Assembly (NCBI GenBank): GCA_028277645.1
Contig: JANQFV010000002.1
Location: forward strand, 47,099 to 111,098
Reading direction: 5' to 3'
From: Phycisphaerae bacterium
GTDB lineage: Bacteria > Planctomycetota > Phycisphaerae > UBA1845 > Fen-1342
DNA: 64,000 bases
The notes under the pieces were generated by a model, which made no database searches, was not told the DNA's origin, and saw only the letters and a list, made by a program, of their open reading frames with translations. Shown piece by piece: positions 1-9,236 of the stretch. Position 1 is the first letter of the stretch. Every line of letters begins with the position of its first letter. A program made the position numbers and the translations under genes.

Positions 1-537
1 TAGGTCCGAATATGCCTTCATCAGAACGTCGCGCTTGAATACCTGTGGCGTCTGTGCTTCGAAGAGGCCGAGACGCGACACGGTCTCGTCGATCATGCCG
101 GACTCGGCTACACGCTTGATGGTGCCCGTCAGTGGTGCGGCGAGGATCGCCGCGCCGGTCTTTCCCGCTTCGGTGAACACCTGGTCGATCCATGATTGCA
201 GCACGCACGGCCGGACGGCGTCGTGGATACACACCAGGTCCGCGGTGTCGTCCAGTACCTCCAATGCCAGGCGGACCGAGGCGAAACGCTCCGCGCCGCC
301 TTTGACCAGCTTGATACCCATCAACATGAGGTTGGCGGCGTACTTCTCACGAACGACGTCGTGATCCTCGGGCGCGACTGCCAGAATAGTCTGGCAGACG
401 TCATCGCGGTTGATGAACAGTTCGACGGCGCGAATGAAGACGGGGCGGTTATCCAGCAGTGCGAAGGGCTTCTTTACGTCCCCGCCAAACCGCTTGCCGG
501 CACCGGCCGCGGGAATGATCACTGCGACTTTGGACAT
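1..537 (-). CDS. ispD: 2-C-methyl-D-erythritol 4-phosphate cytidylyltransferase, C-terminus cut by window edge
   Basis: Only the first 179 codons are present; the gene runs leftward off the window. IspD joins CTP and methylerythritol phosphate in the cytoplasmic MEP pathway to isoprenoids. The nucleotide-binding loop PAAGAGKRFGGDVKKPF is at residues 9-25 and HDAVRP, the counterpart of the family's HDAxRP motif, is at 105-110. The ATG at 537 places the loop at the family's usual distance from the N-terminus. The gene is divergent from the FlgI-like lipoprotein, with about 206 bp between the starts. Other sugar-phosphate nucleotidyltransferases share the loop, but the HDAVRP spacing favours IspD. 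Confidence 0.88.
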   Translation of the reverse strand, partial: MSKVAVIIPAAGAGKRFGGDVKKPFALLDNRPVFIRAVELFINRDDVCQTILAVAPEDHDVVREKYAANLMLMGIKLVKGGAERFASVRLALEVLDDTADLVCIHDAVRPCVLQSWIDQVFTEAGKTGAAILAAPLTGTIKRVAESGMIDETVSRLGLFEAQTPQVFKRDVLMKAYSDL

Positions 538-743
538 GGCTGATCCTCCAGTGCCTGCCGATCGTCAACGTCGAGTACCTTGCGGGCTGTACAACGACCG
601 GTCAAGGGTATCTCTGGTAACCGGCCGGGGTTATACTGCGAGCGCGATTGGGGAGTGGTGCCGACGCGTGCCGCGTAGTGCCGCCGATCGCAGCCTCCCG
701 CCGCGGGACACGCGCCGTCACTCCCTGGACTGAGGACCCGGCC

Positions 744-2573
744 ATGCACCCCAAGCCGATGATGCGAATGATCATCCCGCCGTGTGTCGTGCTCAGCGCC
801 CTGCTGACCGGTTGCGAGAGCGGGAAGCGGAAAGAACTGCCCCCCGAGCCACCGCCGCCTCAGCGCACGGAAGCGGCCGGTGAAGTCGCGCGGGGCACGG
901 TGGGGGCTGAGACCCTGCTCGTGAACGTCGATCCGCAAGCACTGCGCGGATTCGGGCTGGTCATCGGACTGGACGGCAGGGGCAGCAGCGATTGTCCGAC
1001 AGTGATCCGCGATTACCTGATCGACTTTATGACGAAACAGGTGGGACCGCAGAGCGGCGACGACAAGCGCATCAAAGCACCCGGACAGCTCATCGACTCC
1101 GAAGACACGGCGATTGTGCAGGTCGTAGGGTATGTGCCGGCCGGCTCACGTCGCGGGACGCGGATTGACCTGTACGTGACGGCGCTGCGCGGGACAGCGA
1201 CTGAGTCGCTTAAGGGCGGGATGCTGTTGCCCACTGAGCTGCGGTTTTTCGATCAGTCCGCCAGCGGTCGCGGCCTGATCGCGGGTGCTGTTCTGGGCGA
1301 GGCTGGCGGGCCGATCTTCGTGAATCCGGTGCCACCGCCGGAAGCGTCCGAAGATGCGATTGATCCACGGCGCGGCGTGATTCTGGGAGGTGGACGTTGC
1401 ACCCAATCGCGGGATGTGCGCTTGCGCCTGATGCGGCCGGCGTATCAAACGGCGCGCCGGATCGAACGACGCATCAACGAGCGATTCGGCCAGAACCCGC
1501 CGGTGGCAGATGCGGAGAGCCGCGGCTACGTGACGCTGCGGACGCCTCCGAAGTACAGCCGCCAGCCGCAGCGTTTTCGCGACGTGGCGGTGTTTGTGAC
1601 GCTGGACAACAATCCTGCCGCGCGCGAGCGAAAATGGCGCGAGTTGGCATCGCTGGTTGCGGCGGGCGGTGCCCCCCTGGAGGCGATCGCGCGTTGTTGG
1701 GAGGCTGGGGGGCGCAGCGTGATTCCGTACATAAATTCGTTCTACGACGATCGGGATGCCAACCTGCGCTATTACGCGGCGCGCGCTGGCGTGCGGCTCG
1801 CCGATCCAGTGGCGGTTCCCGCGCTGGCCGACATTGCGGCGAACGCCGACCATCCGCAGCAATTGGCGGCGATCGAGGAGTTGGGGAATTCGGACTCGCC
1901 ACAAGCTGCGGTACGGCTCATCCCGCTGTTGGATGACCCACAGACGCGCGTGCGGATTGCGGCGTACGAGGCGTTGTTGCGGCGCAGCCATCCGGGAATT
2001 CGCTCGGTGCCGTTCCGGGACATCATCGACCGGACGCAGCTCAACTTCATACTGGACGTTGTGGATTGCGAGGGGCCGCCGTTGGTGTACGTGCGCCAGA
2101 CACGGCTGCCACGGATCGCGGTTTTCGGGCGGGCAGTGCCCGTGCTGCCGCCGGTGTTTTATTCCGATCCCGGCGACGCCGTCACGCTCGTGACGGCCGA
2201 AGGGTCCGATGAGCTGCGCTTGTACGCAAAAGCGCATGGGTGGATGTCGGAAGAAATCCGCGTGCCGCCGAGCGTGGATGAGCTCATTGAAGCGATGGCG
2301 AGCTTGCCGTTACATGATGCGGCGAATCAGCTTGAGGGGATCGGCTTGTCGTACTCACACGTGGTGCGGGTGCTGGCGCGGCTCTGTCGGGACGAGGTGA
2401 TTCCGGCGCCGCTGGTGCTCGAGCGCATTGGTCCGATCGATTGGGGCGAGCCGGCCGAGATGCCCGAGCGGCCGGAAGCGGACGAAACGGATTCTGAACT
2501 GGATGATTGGTCTGTGCCCATGCCTGAGGAGATGGATGAGCCGGTGATAGATCTGCGTGAGGAGGGATCGTGA
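744..2573 (+). CDS. Lipoprotein with FlgI (flagellar P-ring)-like domain interrupted by HEAT-like repeats
   Basis: The 609-residue product starts at the ATG at 744, which gives a lipoprotein signal with lipobox LLTGC (Cys24); the longer open frame would bury this signal. Residues about 60-260 resemble the FlgI P-ring fold: GFGLVIGLDGRGSSD, a GYVPAGSRRGTRID segment (compare FlgI PPF..PGTRID) and SLKGGMLLPTELR (compare SLRGGTLLLTPL). Residues about 300-440 look like HEAT or PBS-lyase alpha-helical repeats. The last part (AANQLEGIGLSYSHVVRVL) resembles the FlgI C-terminus, so the helical repeats appear inserted within the fold. No flagellar gene is nearby, so a flagellar role is doubtful and an envelope ring or scaffold is only a guess. 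Its stop overlaps the next start by 4 nt (GTGA). Confidence 0.72.
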   Translation: MHPKPMMRMIIPPCVVLSALLTGCESGKRKELPPEPPPPQRTEAAGEVARGTVGAETLLVNVDPQALRGFGLVIGLDGRGSSDCPTVIRDYLIDFMTKQVGPQSGDDKRIKAPGQLIDSEDTAIVQVVGYVPAGSRRGTRIDLYVTALRGTATESLKGGMLLPTELRFFDQSASGRGLIAGAVLGEAGGPIFVNPVPPPEASEDAIDPRRGVILGGGRCTQSRDVRLRLMRPAYQTARRIERRINERFGQNPPVADAESRGYVTLRTPPKYSRQPQRFRDVAVFVTLDNNPAARERKWRELASLVAAGGAPLEAIARCWEAGGRSVIPYINSFYDDRDANLRYYAARAGVRLADPVAVPALADIAANADHPQQLAAIEELGNSDSPQAAVRLIPLLDDPQTRVRIAAYEALLRRSHPGIRSVPFRDIIDRTQLNFILDVVDCEGPPLVYVRQTRLPRIAVFGRAVPVLPPVFYSDPGDAVTLVTAEGSDELRLYAKAHGWMSEEIRVPPSVDELIEAMASLPLHDAANQLEGIGLSYSHVVRVLARLCRDEVIPAPLVLERIGPIDWGEPAEMPERPEADETDSELDDWSVPMPEEMDEPVIDLREEGS

Positions 2574-3439
2574 GCCAGGCCGCACCTGCTCGGATGCGCT
2601 TGCAGAAGTTCCTTTCGGATGCCGGCGTCGCATCGCGCCGCCGCGCGGAGGAGCTGATTCTCGAAGGCCGCGTGCTGGTCAACGATGAGGTCGTTGAGGA
2701 GCTGCCGGCGTTCATTGACCCCAAGGCTGATCGCGTGATGGTGAACGGAGCAGTCGTTCGACCGCAGCGGCTAGAATACTTCATGATTCACAAGCCGGCC
2801 GGCGTAGTGTGCACGCACTATGACCGGGCGGGTCGGCCGCGGGCGGTGGACCTGCTGCCGGACCTGCCGATGCGCATGTTCCCCGTTGGCCGGCTGGATC
2901 TGGAGAGTACTGGCTTGCTGCTACTCACCAATGACGGCGAGCTCGCGCAGCAGTTGACGCATCCACGATATGGCGTGCCGAAGCAATATCGGGCGGAAGT
3001 GCGAGGCAAGGTCAGCAAGGAGCTGCCCGCAGCGATGAAAGCCGGGGTGTATCTATCCGAGGGCAAGGCGACCGCGAGCGAGGTCGAGATTGTCCGTACG
3101 GAGCGTGATCGCTCGATTCTGATGATCACGCTGCGGGAGGGCCGCAATCGGCAGGTCCGCCGGATGCTGGCGAAGCTCGGGCACAAGGTGAAGGCGCTGA
3201 AGCGCGTGCAGATCGGACCGATATCGTTGCGGCGACTGCCCCTTGGAGCGGCACGACGGTTATCGCCGAAGGAATTGGATGCGTTGCGGGCCGCAGTCGA
3301 GACGGCGCGGCGTGCAACCGATTGCCGTGTGACTCGAAAGCGCAGCAAGGCGGCGCGGCGGCCGTCGGATCGGCTCAAACGTGCGGCGCCGCGTCCGAAG
3401 AGCGATGAGGACAAGCCGCGGCGACGGCTGATTACTTAG
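2570..3439 (+). CDS. RsuA/RluB-family pseudouridine synthase
   Basis: The 289-residue cytoplasmic enzyme isomerises a uridine in rRNA to pseudouridine. An N-terminal S4 RNA-binding domain (about residues 5-65, RLQKFLSDAGVASRRRAEELI) precedes the catalytic domain. The motif GRLDLESTGLLLLTNDGEL contains the catalytic Asp of the RsuA/RluB/RluE/RluF group, and REGRNRQVRRML is the later family motif. The last 50 or so residues are a basic Arg/Lys-rich tail, which could add RNA affinity. The GTG start at 2570 overlaps the stop of the upstream lipoprotein by 4 nt, indicating translational coupling. The exact target uridine cannot be read from the sequence; RluB-like (23S) is the most common assignment. 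Confidence 0.9.
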   Translation: MSQAAPARMRLQKFLSDAGVASRRRAEELILEGRVLVNDEVVEELPAFIDPKADRVMVNGAVVRPQRLEYFMIHKPAGVVCTHYDRAGRPRAVDLLPDLPMRMFPVGRLDLESTGLLLLTNDGELAQQLTHPRYGVPKQYRAEVRGKVSKELPAAMKAGVYLSEGKATASEVEIVRTERDRSILMITLREGRNRQVRRMLAKLGHKVKALKRVQIGPISLRRLPLGAARRLSPKELDALRAAVETARRATDCRVTRKRSKAARRPSDRLKRAAPRPKSDEDKPRRRLIT

Positions 3440-3451
3440 CGCGAGTATGGC

Positions 3452-4726
3452 ATGAAAGGTCCCGTTCGAACGTTCTTGTCGTCATCGCAGCGTCGTGCGA
3501 AATTAGTTGTTGCGGCGTTCTCGTGTGTCGTACTTTGCGCGCTGTCGGGCGGGTGCCCGGCGGTGTCAATTACAACCGGCACGTCGCAGGCGTGGGTGCG
3601 GCACACGATCGATGCCAGTCGGGACGGGGCCGACGGCGTGCGGCTCGGTGATGTGAATCGAGATGGCCTGTCCGACCTCGTGGTGGCGTGGGAGGAGGAG
3701 GGGGAGATTGTCGTCTATGTGAATCCCGGGGCGGCGCTCGCGTCGGGCACATGGCAGAGCGTTCGCGTCGGTCGGCTACGCAACGTCGAGGACGCGTTGT
3801 TCGTCGACCTTGACGGCGACGGGGCGTTGGATGTCGTGGGCTGCGCGGAGGGTGACACGAAGCGCGTTGCGGTGATGTGGGGACCGCAACAGCCGTCTCG
3901 GTTGCTGGATGCCGGGGCATGGGTAGCGGAGACATTGACGGCCACCGACGGCATGATGCGCTGGATGTTCGCGACCGCAGCGGACATCGACGGGCGGAAC
4001 GGAATTGACCTCGTGCTCGGTGGCAAGGACGGCAACGCCGCCATCGGCTGGTTGGAGGCACCAGCCGATGCGCGCGATGTGTCGAGCTGGCAGTGGCATC
4101 CGCTGCGCAGCGTATCGTGGACGATGTCGGTGGTCGCGCACGACTTGGATGCAGACGGTGACGAGGACATTGTCGCGTCCGACCGCAAGGGTGCCGATCG
4201 CGGCGTATTCTGGCTGGAGAATCCGGGCCCCGGTTTCGCGACTTTGAGTTGGCGTGAGCATCCGATCGGACTGCCGACGGGCAACATGATGTTCATCGAC
4301 GTGGGCGATGCCGATGACGATGGTCGCGTTGACGTGCTTGCTGCCAGTGAGGCGCGCAGTCTGGTGCTGTATCGGCGTCTCACGGAGGTCCCGACGAGCT
4401 GGTCGAGTGTGCTGTTGCCGCTGCCGGACAATGCCGGGACGGCGAAAGCGGTTCGACTGGGTGATTTTGATCTGGACGGTCGGACAGATGCGGCCTTCAC
4501 ATGTGAGAATGCGCGGAATTTCGTCGGCGTGGGCTGGCTGCCGGTCAGCCGCATTGCGAACTTCAGCTACGGGCCGGCCCGGCGAGTCAGCGATGAGGAG
4601 GGGAGCAAGTTCGATCTGGTGCAGGCCGTGGATCTGGATAACGACGGCGACCTGGACCTGATCACCTGCGAGGAATCCGTCGGGCTGGGGGTCGTTTGGT
4701 ATGAGAACCCGACGCTGACGCCATGA
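3452..4726 (+). CDS. FG-GAP/VCBS repeat lipoprotein (predicted beta-propeller)
   Basis: The 424-residue protein has an N-terminal membrane-spanning signal ending in SGGC, a plausible lipobox, so it is probably exported and lipid-anchored. The mature part carries at least six calcium-loop motifs of the FG-GAP/VCBS type, including DVNRDGLSDLVV, DLDGDGALDVVG, DLDADGDEDIVA, DADDDGRVDVLA and DLDNDGDLDLIT, spaced about 50-70 residues apart as in a seven-bladed propeller. These repeats usually mediate binding at the cell surface. It begins 12 bp after the pseudouridine synthase and overlaps the sulfatase-like gene by 4 nt (ATGA), so the last two are probably co-translated and may act on the same substrate. 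Confidence 0.85.
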   Translation: MKGPVRTFLSSSQRRAKLVVAAFSCVVLCALSGGCPAVSITTGTSQAWVRHTIDASRDGADGVRLGDVNRDGLSDLVVAWEEEGEIVVYVNPGAALASGTWQSVRVGRLRNVEDALFVDLDGDGALDVVGCAEGDTKRVAVMWGPQQPSRLLDAGAWVAETLTATDGMMRWMFATAADIDGRNGIDLVLGGKDGNAAIGWLEAPADARDVSSWQWHPLRSVSWTMSVVAHDLDADGDEDIVASDRKGADRGVFWLENPGPGFATLSWREHPIGLPTGNMMFIDVGDADDDGRVDVLAASEARSLVLYRRLTEVPTSWSSVLLPLPDNAGTAKAVRLGDFDLDGRTDAAFTCENARNFVGVGWLPVSRIANFSYGPARRVSDEEGSKFDLVQAVDLDNDGDLDLITCEESVGLGVVWYENPTLTP

Positions 4727-6261
4727 GTCAGACGCGCGCCAGTGTGCGATGCAGGGCAGGGCGCACTGGCGTCGTGTTCCTGGCTGTCGGGATCGTCTTA
4801 CTGGTGCAGGGCTGCCGGCGGGTGGATGACGACACGATCCCGGCCGGGGTTGACGCGCAGGCGGTTGGGGCAACGAACTCGTCTCAACGCGATGCTCGGG
4901 CACGCAAGCCCAACGTGTTGCTGGTCGTGTTGGACACGACGCGCGCCGATGCGCTGACCTGTTACGGGGGCGCGGCAGGGGCCACGCCGAACATTGATCG
5001 ACTTGCGCTAGATGGCGCCCGCTACACGCACGCGTTCTCGACGTGCTTCTGGACACTGCCGGCGCATGCTTCGCTGTTTACCGGACTGTATCCCACGCAG
5101 GCGCAGGCGACATCGGAAACGAATCGACTACCGTTGGAAGTAGCGACGCTCGCAGAGGTAATGCGTGATGACGGCTACCATACTGGTGCGGTGGTCTGTA
5201 ACCCGTGGATCACGGAAGACCGCGGCTTCGCGCAGGGGTTCCAGACGTTCATCGAGGCTTGGCGTCGAATCGAACTCGTGGTCGGTGGGTTACCGGCCGG
5301 GCTCACAGAACAACTCGCCGTCGACGAAGCTACGCGCTGGCTGGACGCACAGGCTGCGGAGACGGAGCCGTTCTTTCTGTTTGTGAACTTCAACGTGCCG
5401 CATTTACCCTATCTTCCGCCGCCGGAATTCGTACAGCGGTTCATCGCACGCCCGGTGTCGGTCGGTGCGCTGACGCGCTTGAATGCAAAGGCGCGGGTCT
5501 GGGCCGTCCTCGCCGGCGCGGTGAAGCTGACGGCGGACGATCACACACTATTGCGGCAACTGTACAGGGGCGAGGTGGCGGTCGCGGACGCGCAAGTCGG
5601 GCTGCTGCTGGCGAAACTGCGCGCGCTGGGCCTGCTGGACGATACCGTCGTTGTGCTGACGTCGGATCATGGTGAGAACATCGGCGATCACGGGCTGATC
5701 GACCATGTGCTCAGCATGTATGACACGACGATTCGCGTGCCGCTGATCGTGCGCTACCCACCACGGTGGCCGCAGAACACGGTGCGTGACGAGCTGGTCA
5801 GCTTGGTCGACATCGCGCCGACGATCCTCGATGTGTGCGGTGTAGCACGCCCCGATCAGTGGTCCGTATCGGACGCGATGAGCTTGTGCAGCGCGCAGCG
5901 ATCGACGCGTCCATACGTGGTTGCGGAAAACGACCGCCCGCTCAATGGTGTTCAGCTTTTGCGGACGAGTTTCCCTGATTTTGACGTTGCGTCGATCGAT
6001 CGGCGGATGCGCATGTGGCGCACGCGGACGCACAAGCTCGTCTGGCGCGAAGACGCCGGAGTGGAACTGTACGATTTGGTGCGTGACCCCGCCGAGCTTG
6101 GCAACGTTGCTGCGGAGCAGGCACAGGTGCGTGATCGGCTGCTCGAAGACCTGCTCGATTGGCTATCTGCTACGCAACCGGTGGTTGCCGACGTTGCACC
6201 CCCGGGGGCACCGGACGACGAGGCTCAGCAGCGGCTCCGCTCGCTGGGGTACGTCGAATAG
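4723..6261 (+). CDS. Sulfatase-like hydrolase, lipoprotein, without the formylglycine cysteine
   Basis: The 512-residue product has a signal ending in LVQGC (lipobox). The alkaline-phosphatase/sulfatase fold is clear: KPNVLLVVLDTTRADALTCYGG at the N-terminal metal site, SDHGENIGDHGLIDH in the distal metal site, and the C-terminal ending LRSLGYVE common in such proteins. The sulfatase signature C/S-x-P-x-R is replaced by T-L-P-A-H (within FWTLPAHASLFTG), so the residue converted to formylglycine is a threonine. The protein therefore cannot work as a classical formylglycine sulfatase. A phosphoester hydrolase or phosphoethanolamine-transferase-like reaction with a Thr nucleophile is possible. 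It overlaps the FG-GAP gene by 4 nt. Confidence 0.85.
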   Translation: MSQTRASVRCRAGRTGVVFLAVGIVLLVQGCRRVDDDTIPAGVDAQAVGATNSSQRDARARKPNVLLVVLDTTRADALTCYGGAAGATPNIDRLALDGARYTHAFSTCFWTLPAHASLFTGLYPTQAQATSETNRLPLEVATLAEVMRDDGYHTGAVVCNPWITEDRGFAQGFQTFIEAWRRIELVVGGLPAGLTEQLAVDEATRWLDAQAAETEPFFLFVNFNVPHLPYLPPPEFVQRFIARPVSVGALTRLNAKARVWAVLAGAVKLTADDHTLLRQLYRGEVAVADAQVGLLLAKLRALGLLDDTVVVLTSDHGENIGDHGLIDHVLSMYDTTIRVPLIVRYPPRWPQNTVRDELVSLVDIAPTILDVCGVARPDQWSVSDAMSLCSAQRSTRPYVVAENDRPLNGVQLLRTSFPDFDVASIDRRMRMWRTRTHKLVWREDAGVELYDLVRDPAELGNVAAEQAQVRDRLLEDLLDWLSATQPVVADVAPPGAPDDEAQQRLRSLGYVE

Positions 6262-6338
6262 GTGCGGAACGGGTTTTGTGGTGACCGCACCGCGCGCTAT
6301 GATGTACGAAGTGTCGTGATCTCTCACCTAGTGGCCGC

Positions 6339-7379
6339 ATGAACGACGAACCCGAACGCTTCGCGCCCGAAGAGCTGGCTATCGTCCTGAGTCACTACGA
6401 TCTGGGCGTGCTGGACAGCGCGAAGGAGTTTCAGGCTGGTTCGTGTCACGCCCCCAAGCTGCTGCTCGAATCGCCCAAGGGTAAGTTCCTGCTGAAGCGT
6501 CGAGCGGCGGGGAAGAACGATCCGTTCCGCGTGGCGTTCGCGCACGCGCTGATCGCGCATTTGCGAGAGAAGGGGTTTCCCTGTCCGGCCGTCGTCTCGC
6601 CGCGCGACCAGGACACTTCGCTGCTGCGGGCGAATGGGCACGTGTACGAGGTGTTCGAGTACGTCGAGGGCGCGCGTTACGACGGATCGCTGAAGCAGAC
6701 GGCGCGGGCGGGGCTGACGCTCGCGGCGTTCCATGACGCAGTGGTTGATTTCCATACAGAATGGGACCCGCCGACGGGCAGTTACCACGATTCGTCGGCG
6801 GTGCGCAGCGGACTGATTGAGATTCCGACCGCCGCCTCCGGGCATGACTCGGCGTTGGGGCGCGAGGCCGAACTGCTTCAGCTCGCGCAAGAGCTGCACG
6901 CGAGCTATGACGAAGCTGCCGATGCGGTGCGGGCGGAGCTTGAGCAAACGGAACCAACGATCATCCACGGCGACTGGCATCCGGGAAACCTGTTGTTCCG
7001 GGGCGAGCGAATCGTCGCGGTCTTGGATCTTGATGCGGCACGGCTCCTGCCGTCGGTTGTGGATGTGGCCTCGGCGATCACGCAGTTCTCGATAGTGCGA
7101 TCTGACAGCGCGCCGGATGCCTGGCCCGAGCGGTTCGATGAGCAGCGGATACGTGCGTTCGCGGGCGGATATGAAACGGTGCGTCGCCTAGGGGACGACG
7201 AGCGTGGCCTGATCCCCGACCTGATGGTGGAGTCGCTCGTAGCCGAGGCGGCACTGCCCATCGCGCAGACCGGGTCGCTGGGACGCCATCCGGGCTTGGG
7301 TGTGTTGCGTATGATCGCTGGGAAGATTCGCTGGCTCCGGCAGAGTGCGGACGAGATCCGGGTGTGCCTTGGCGCGTGA
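6339..7379 (+). CDS. APH-family phosphotransferase (aminoglycoside/choline/homoserine kinase-like)
   Basis: The 346-residue cytoplasmic protein has the APH kinase fold. The catalytic loop IIHGDWHPGNLLF (about residue 207) carries the Asp base and the Asn metal ligand, and VAVLDLDAARLLPSVVDVA supplies the second metal-binding Asp. The N-terminal lobe includes KFLLKRRA with a likely ATP-binding lysine. APH-fold members phosphorylate many small molecules, such as homoserine, choline, fructosamine or spore-coat intermediates (CotS), and nothing here fixes the substrate. It stands alone, 77 bp after the sulfatase-like gene and 160 bp before the HlyD-type gene. Confidence 0.82.
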   Translation: MNDEPERFAPEELAIVLSHYDLGVLDSAKEFQAGSCHAPKLLLESPKGKFLLKRRAAGKNDPFRVAFAHALIAHLREKGFPCPAVVSPRDQDTSLLRANGHVYEVFEYVEGARYDGSLKQTARAGLTLAAFHDAVVDFHTEWDPPTGSYHDSSAVRSGLIEIPTAASGHDSALGREAELLQLAQELHASYDEAADAVRAELEQTEPTIIHGDWHPGNLLFRGERIVAVLDLDAARLLPSVVDVASAITQFSIVRSDSAPDAWPERFDEQRIRAFAGGYETVRRLGDDERGLIPDLMVESLVAEAALPIAQTGSLGRHPGLGVLRMIAGKIRWLRQSADEIRVCLGA

Positions 7380-7539
7380 TGTCGGAAATCGTGCGTCGCT
7401 GACAAAAATCCAACGGCCCCGCGGCACGATCCAGGGGTAGGCGCACTACAATGCAGACGGGTGAGCAGGTGGCCGGTACTGGAGCGGGGGCGCGCCGGCA
7501 TGTTTCCGGACCAGGATCGGCCGAGGAGGTACGCGTCGT

Positions 7540-9210
7540 ATGAGCAGCACTCCCGACACAGTGACGACACCGGTTGTCAGCACGCCTTACGCCACGCGCC
7601 CGGGCGGGACGCGTTCTCGCCGCCGCGTTGGCCGCTTGCTGCTGGCACTCGTGATCCTTGCCGGCGGGGCGTTCGGCACGCTGGTGTGGCCGGGCATTCC
7701 GGGGCTGAGTCTGGAACGGGGCGGACAAGCCGCCGACACGTTGTACGAAGTCCAACCGGTGACGCTCAATATCACGCTGAAAGAAGACGGCGAGCTGAAG
7801 CCGGTGAACTCGGTGGAGCTAAAATGCGAAGCGCAGGGCGGGGGCCTCACCATTGAGTGGGTGGTCGACGAGAGCACGCAGGTCAAGAAGGGTGATGAAC
7901 TGCTGCGACTGGCGTCAGATGAGTTCGAAGAACGGCTCTTGTCCGCACAGATGGAAGTCGATTCGGCCGAGGCGGCGCTGCTGAGCGCTCAAAGCGATCT
8001 CGAGCTGACGCTGAGCGAGAACGAGTCGGCGCTGGAGAAGGCGCGCGTCAAACTGGAAGTGGCCCAGCTCGAGCTGCAGCGGTACCTCAAGGGCGACTTC
8101 GAGAACAAGAAGAAGAGCATTGAGATCGAGATCGAAAAGACGGAGATGAACCTGAAGCAGAAGCGGGATGAGTTAGACAAGAGCCTCCCGCTGGTTGAGC
8201 GCGGGTTCGTTACCCTGTCGAAGATCGAAGAGCTGGACTCGGCCGTCAAGCAACTGGAGATGACCCTGGCGAAGCACGAGCTGGAGCTCGAGACGCTGCA
8301 CCAGTACGACCTGCCAAAGAACAAGATGCAGAAGGAAGCAGATGTTAGTCAGGCGGTCGAAGAGCTGAAGCGTGAAGAGCAGCGCGCTGCGTCGCGCAAG
8401 ACGCAGTCGGAGGGGCGTGTGCGTGAGAAGACCAGCCTGCTGGAGCAGCGCCGCCGACAGTTCGAACGGCTGAACGAGCAGCTTGCCAAATGTACGATCA
8501 AGGCGCCCCTAGACGGCATCGTGCAATACGGCGAGTCCGGCGGTGGGCGCTGGTGGAACGGCAACCGGATTGCGGCAGGCGAGCAGGTTCACCCGGGGCA
8601 GACACTCCTGACGATCCCGGACACGAGTCAGATGATGGTCAGCACGCGTATTCACGAAGCGGACAGGCACATGATCACGGACGGTCTACCGTGCCTTGTT
8701 CGCGTGCCGGCCGTCCCGGGGCACGTGCTGCATGGCAGGCTATCGAAGATCGCGCAGTTCGCCGACTCGGAACGCAGTTGGCTGAACCCCGATCTGAAAG
8801 AGCACGCGGCAGAGATTCTCCTGGACGAGACGGATGCGGATATTTCGCCCGGTGACACGGCGCACGTGGAGATCCTGATCGAGGAAGTTCCCGACGTGCT
8901 GGCCGTACCGGTGCAGTGTGTGTTCTCGCGCGGGGCAAAGCGCTTTGTGTTTGTCGCCAATGGTTACGGCGGTGCGCCGGCGGAGGTGAAGCTGGGCCGC
9001 TCCAGTGCGACACTAGTGGAAGTTGGCGAGGGGTTGCGGGCCGGTGACCGCGTGCTAATGCACGTTGACGATCGGCTGTTGGCGATGCTGCCATCTACCG
9101 TCTCGACTCCCATGGACGAGATGCCCGGTGGGAAGAAGCGCGGCTCTGGAAAGCGGACGCATGACGCGACCGCAGCACAGACCGGGAAGGGCAAGGGGGC
9201 GAGGGGCTAG
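7540..9210 (+). CDS. HlyD-family periplasmic adaptor (membrane fusion protein)
   Basis: The 556-residue protein has a proline-rich cytoplasmic N-terminus, one membrane helix (about residues 29-50), a first biotinyl-lipoyl half (LKCEAQGGGLTIEWVVDE), a long charged coiled coil (about residues 120-310), the second lipoyl half (CTIKAPLDGIVQYGE) and beta-barrel domains to the end. This is the architecture of adaptors that link an inner-membrane pump to an outer-membrane channel. No ABC, RND or MFS pump and no TolC-like gene is next to it. The C-terminus is lysine/glycine-rich. An ATG at 7540 is used; nothing decides it against nearby alternatives. Confidence 0.85.
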   Translation: MSSTPDTVTTPVVSTPYATRPGGTRSRRRVGRLLLALVILAGGAFGTLVWPGIPGLSLERGGQAADTLYEVQPVTLNITLKEDGELKPVNSVELKCEAQGGGLTIEWVVDESTQVKKGDELLRLASDEFEERLLSAQMEVDSAEAALLSAQSDLELTLSENESALEKARVKLEVAQLELQRYLKGDFENKKKSIEIEIEKTEMNLKQKRDELDKSLPLVERGFVTLSKIEELDSAVKQLEMTLAKHELELETLHQYDLPKNKMQKEADVSQAVEELKREEQRAASRKTQSEGRVREKTSLLEQRRRQFERLNEQLAKCTIKAPLDGIVQYGESGGGRWWNGNRIAAGEQVHPGQTLLTIPDTSQMMVSTRIHEADRHMITDGLPCLVRVPAVPGHVLHGRLSKIAQFADSERSWLNPDLKEHAAEILLDETDADISPGDTAHVEILIEEVPDVLAVPVQCVFSRGAKRFVFVANGYGGAPAEVKLGRSSATLVEVGEGLRAGDRVLMHVDDRLLAMLPSTVSTPMDEMPGGKKRGSGKRTHDATAAQTGKGKGARG

Positions 9211-9236
9211 GGGGAGACGAAGCCCCGTCGAGTCAG

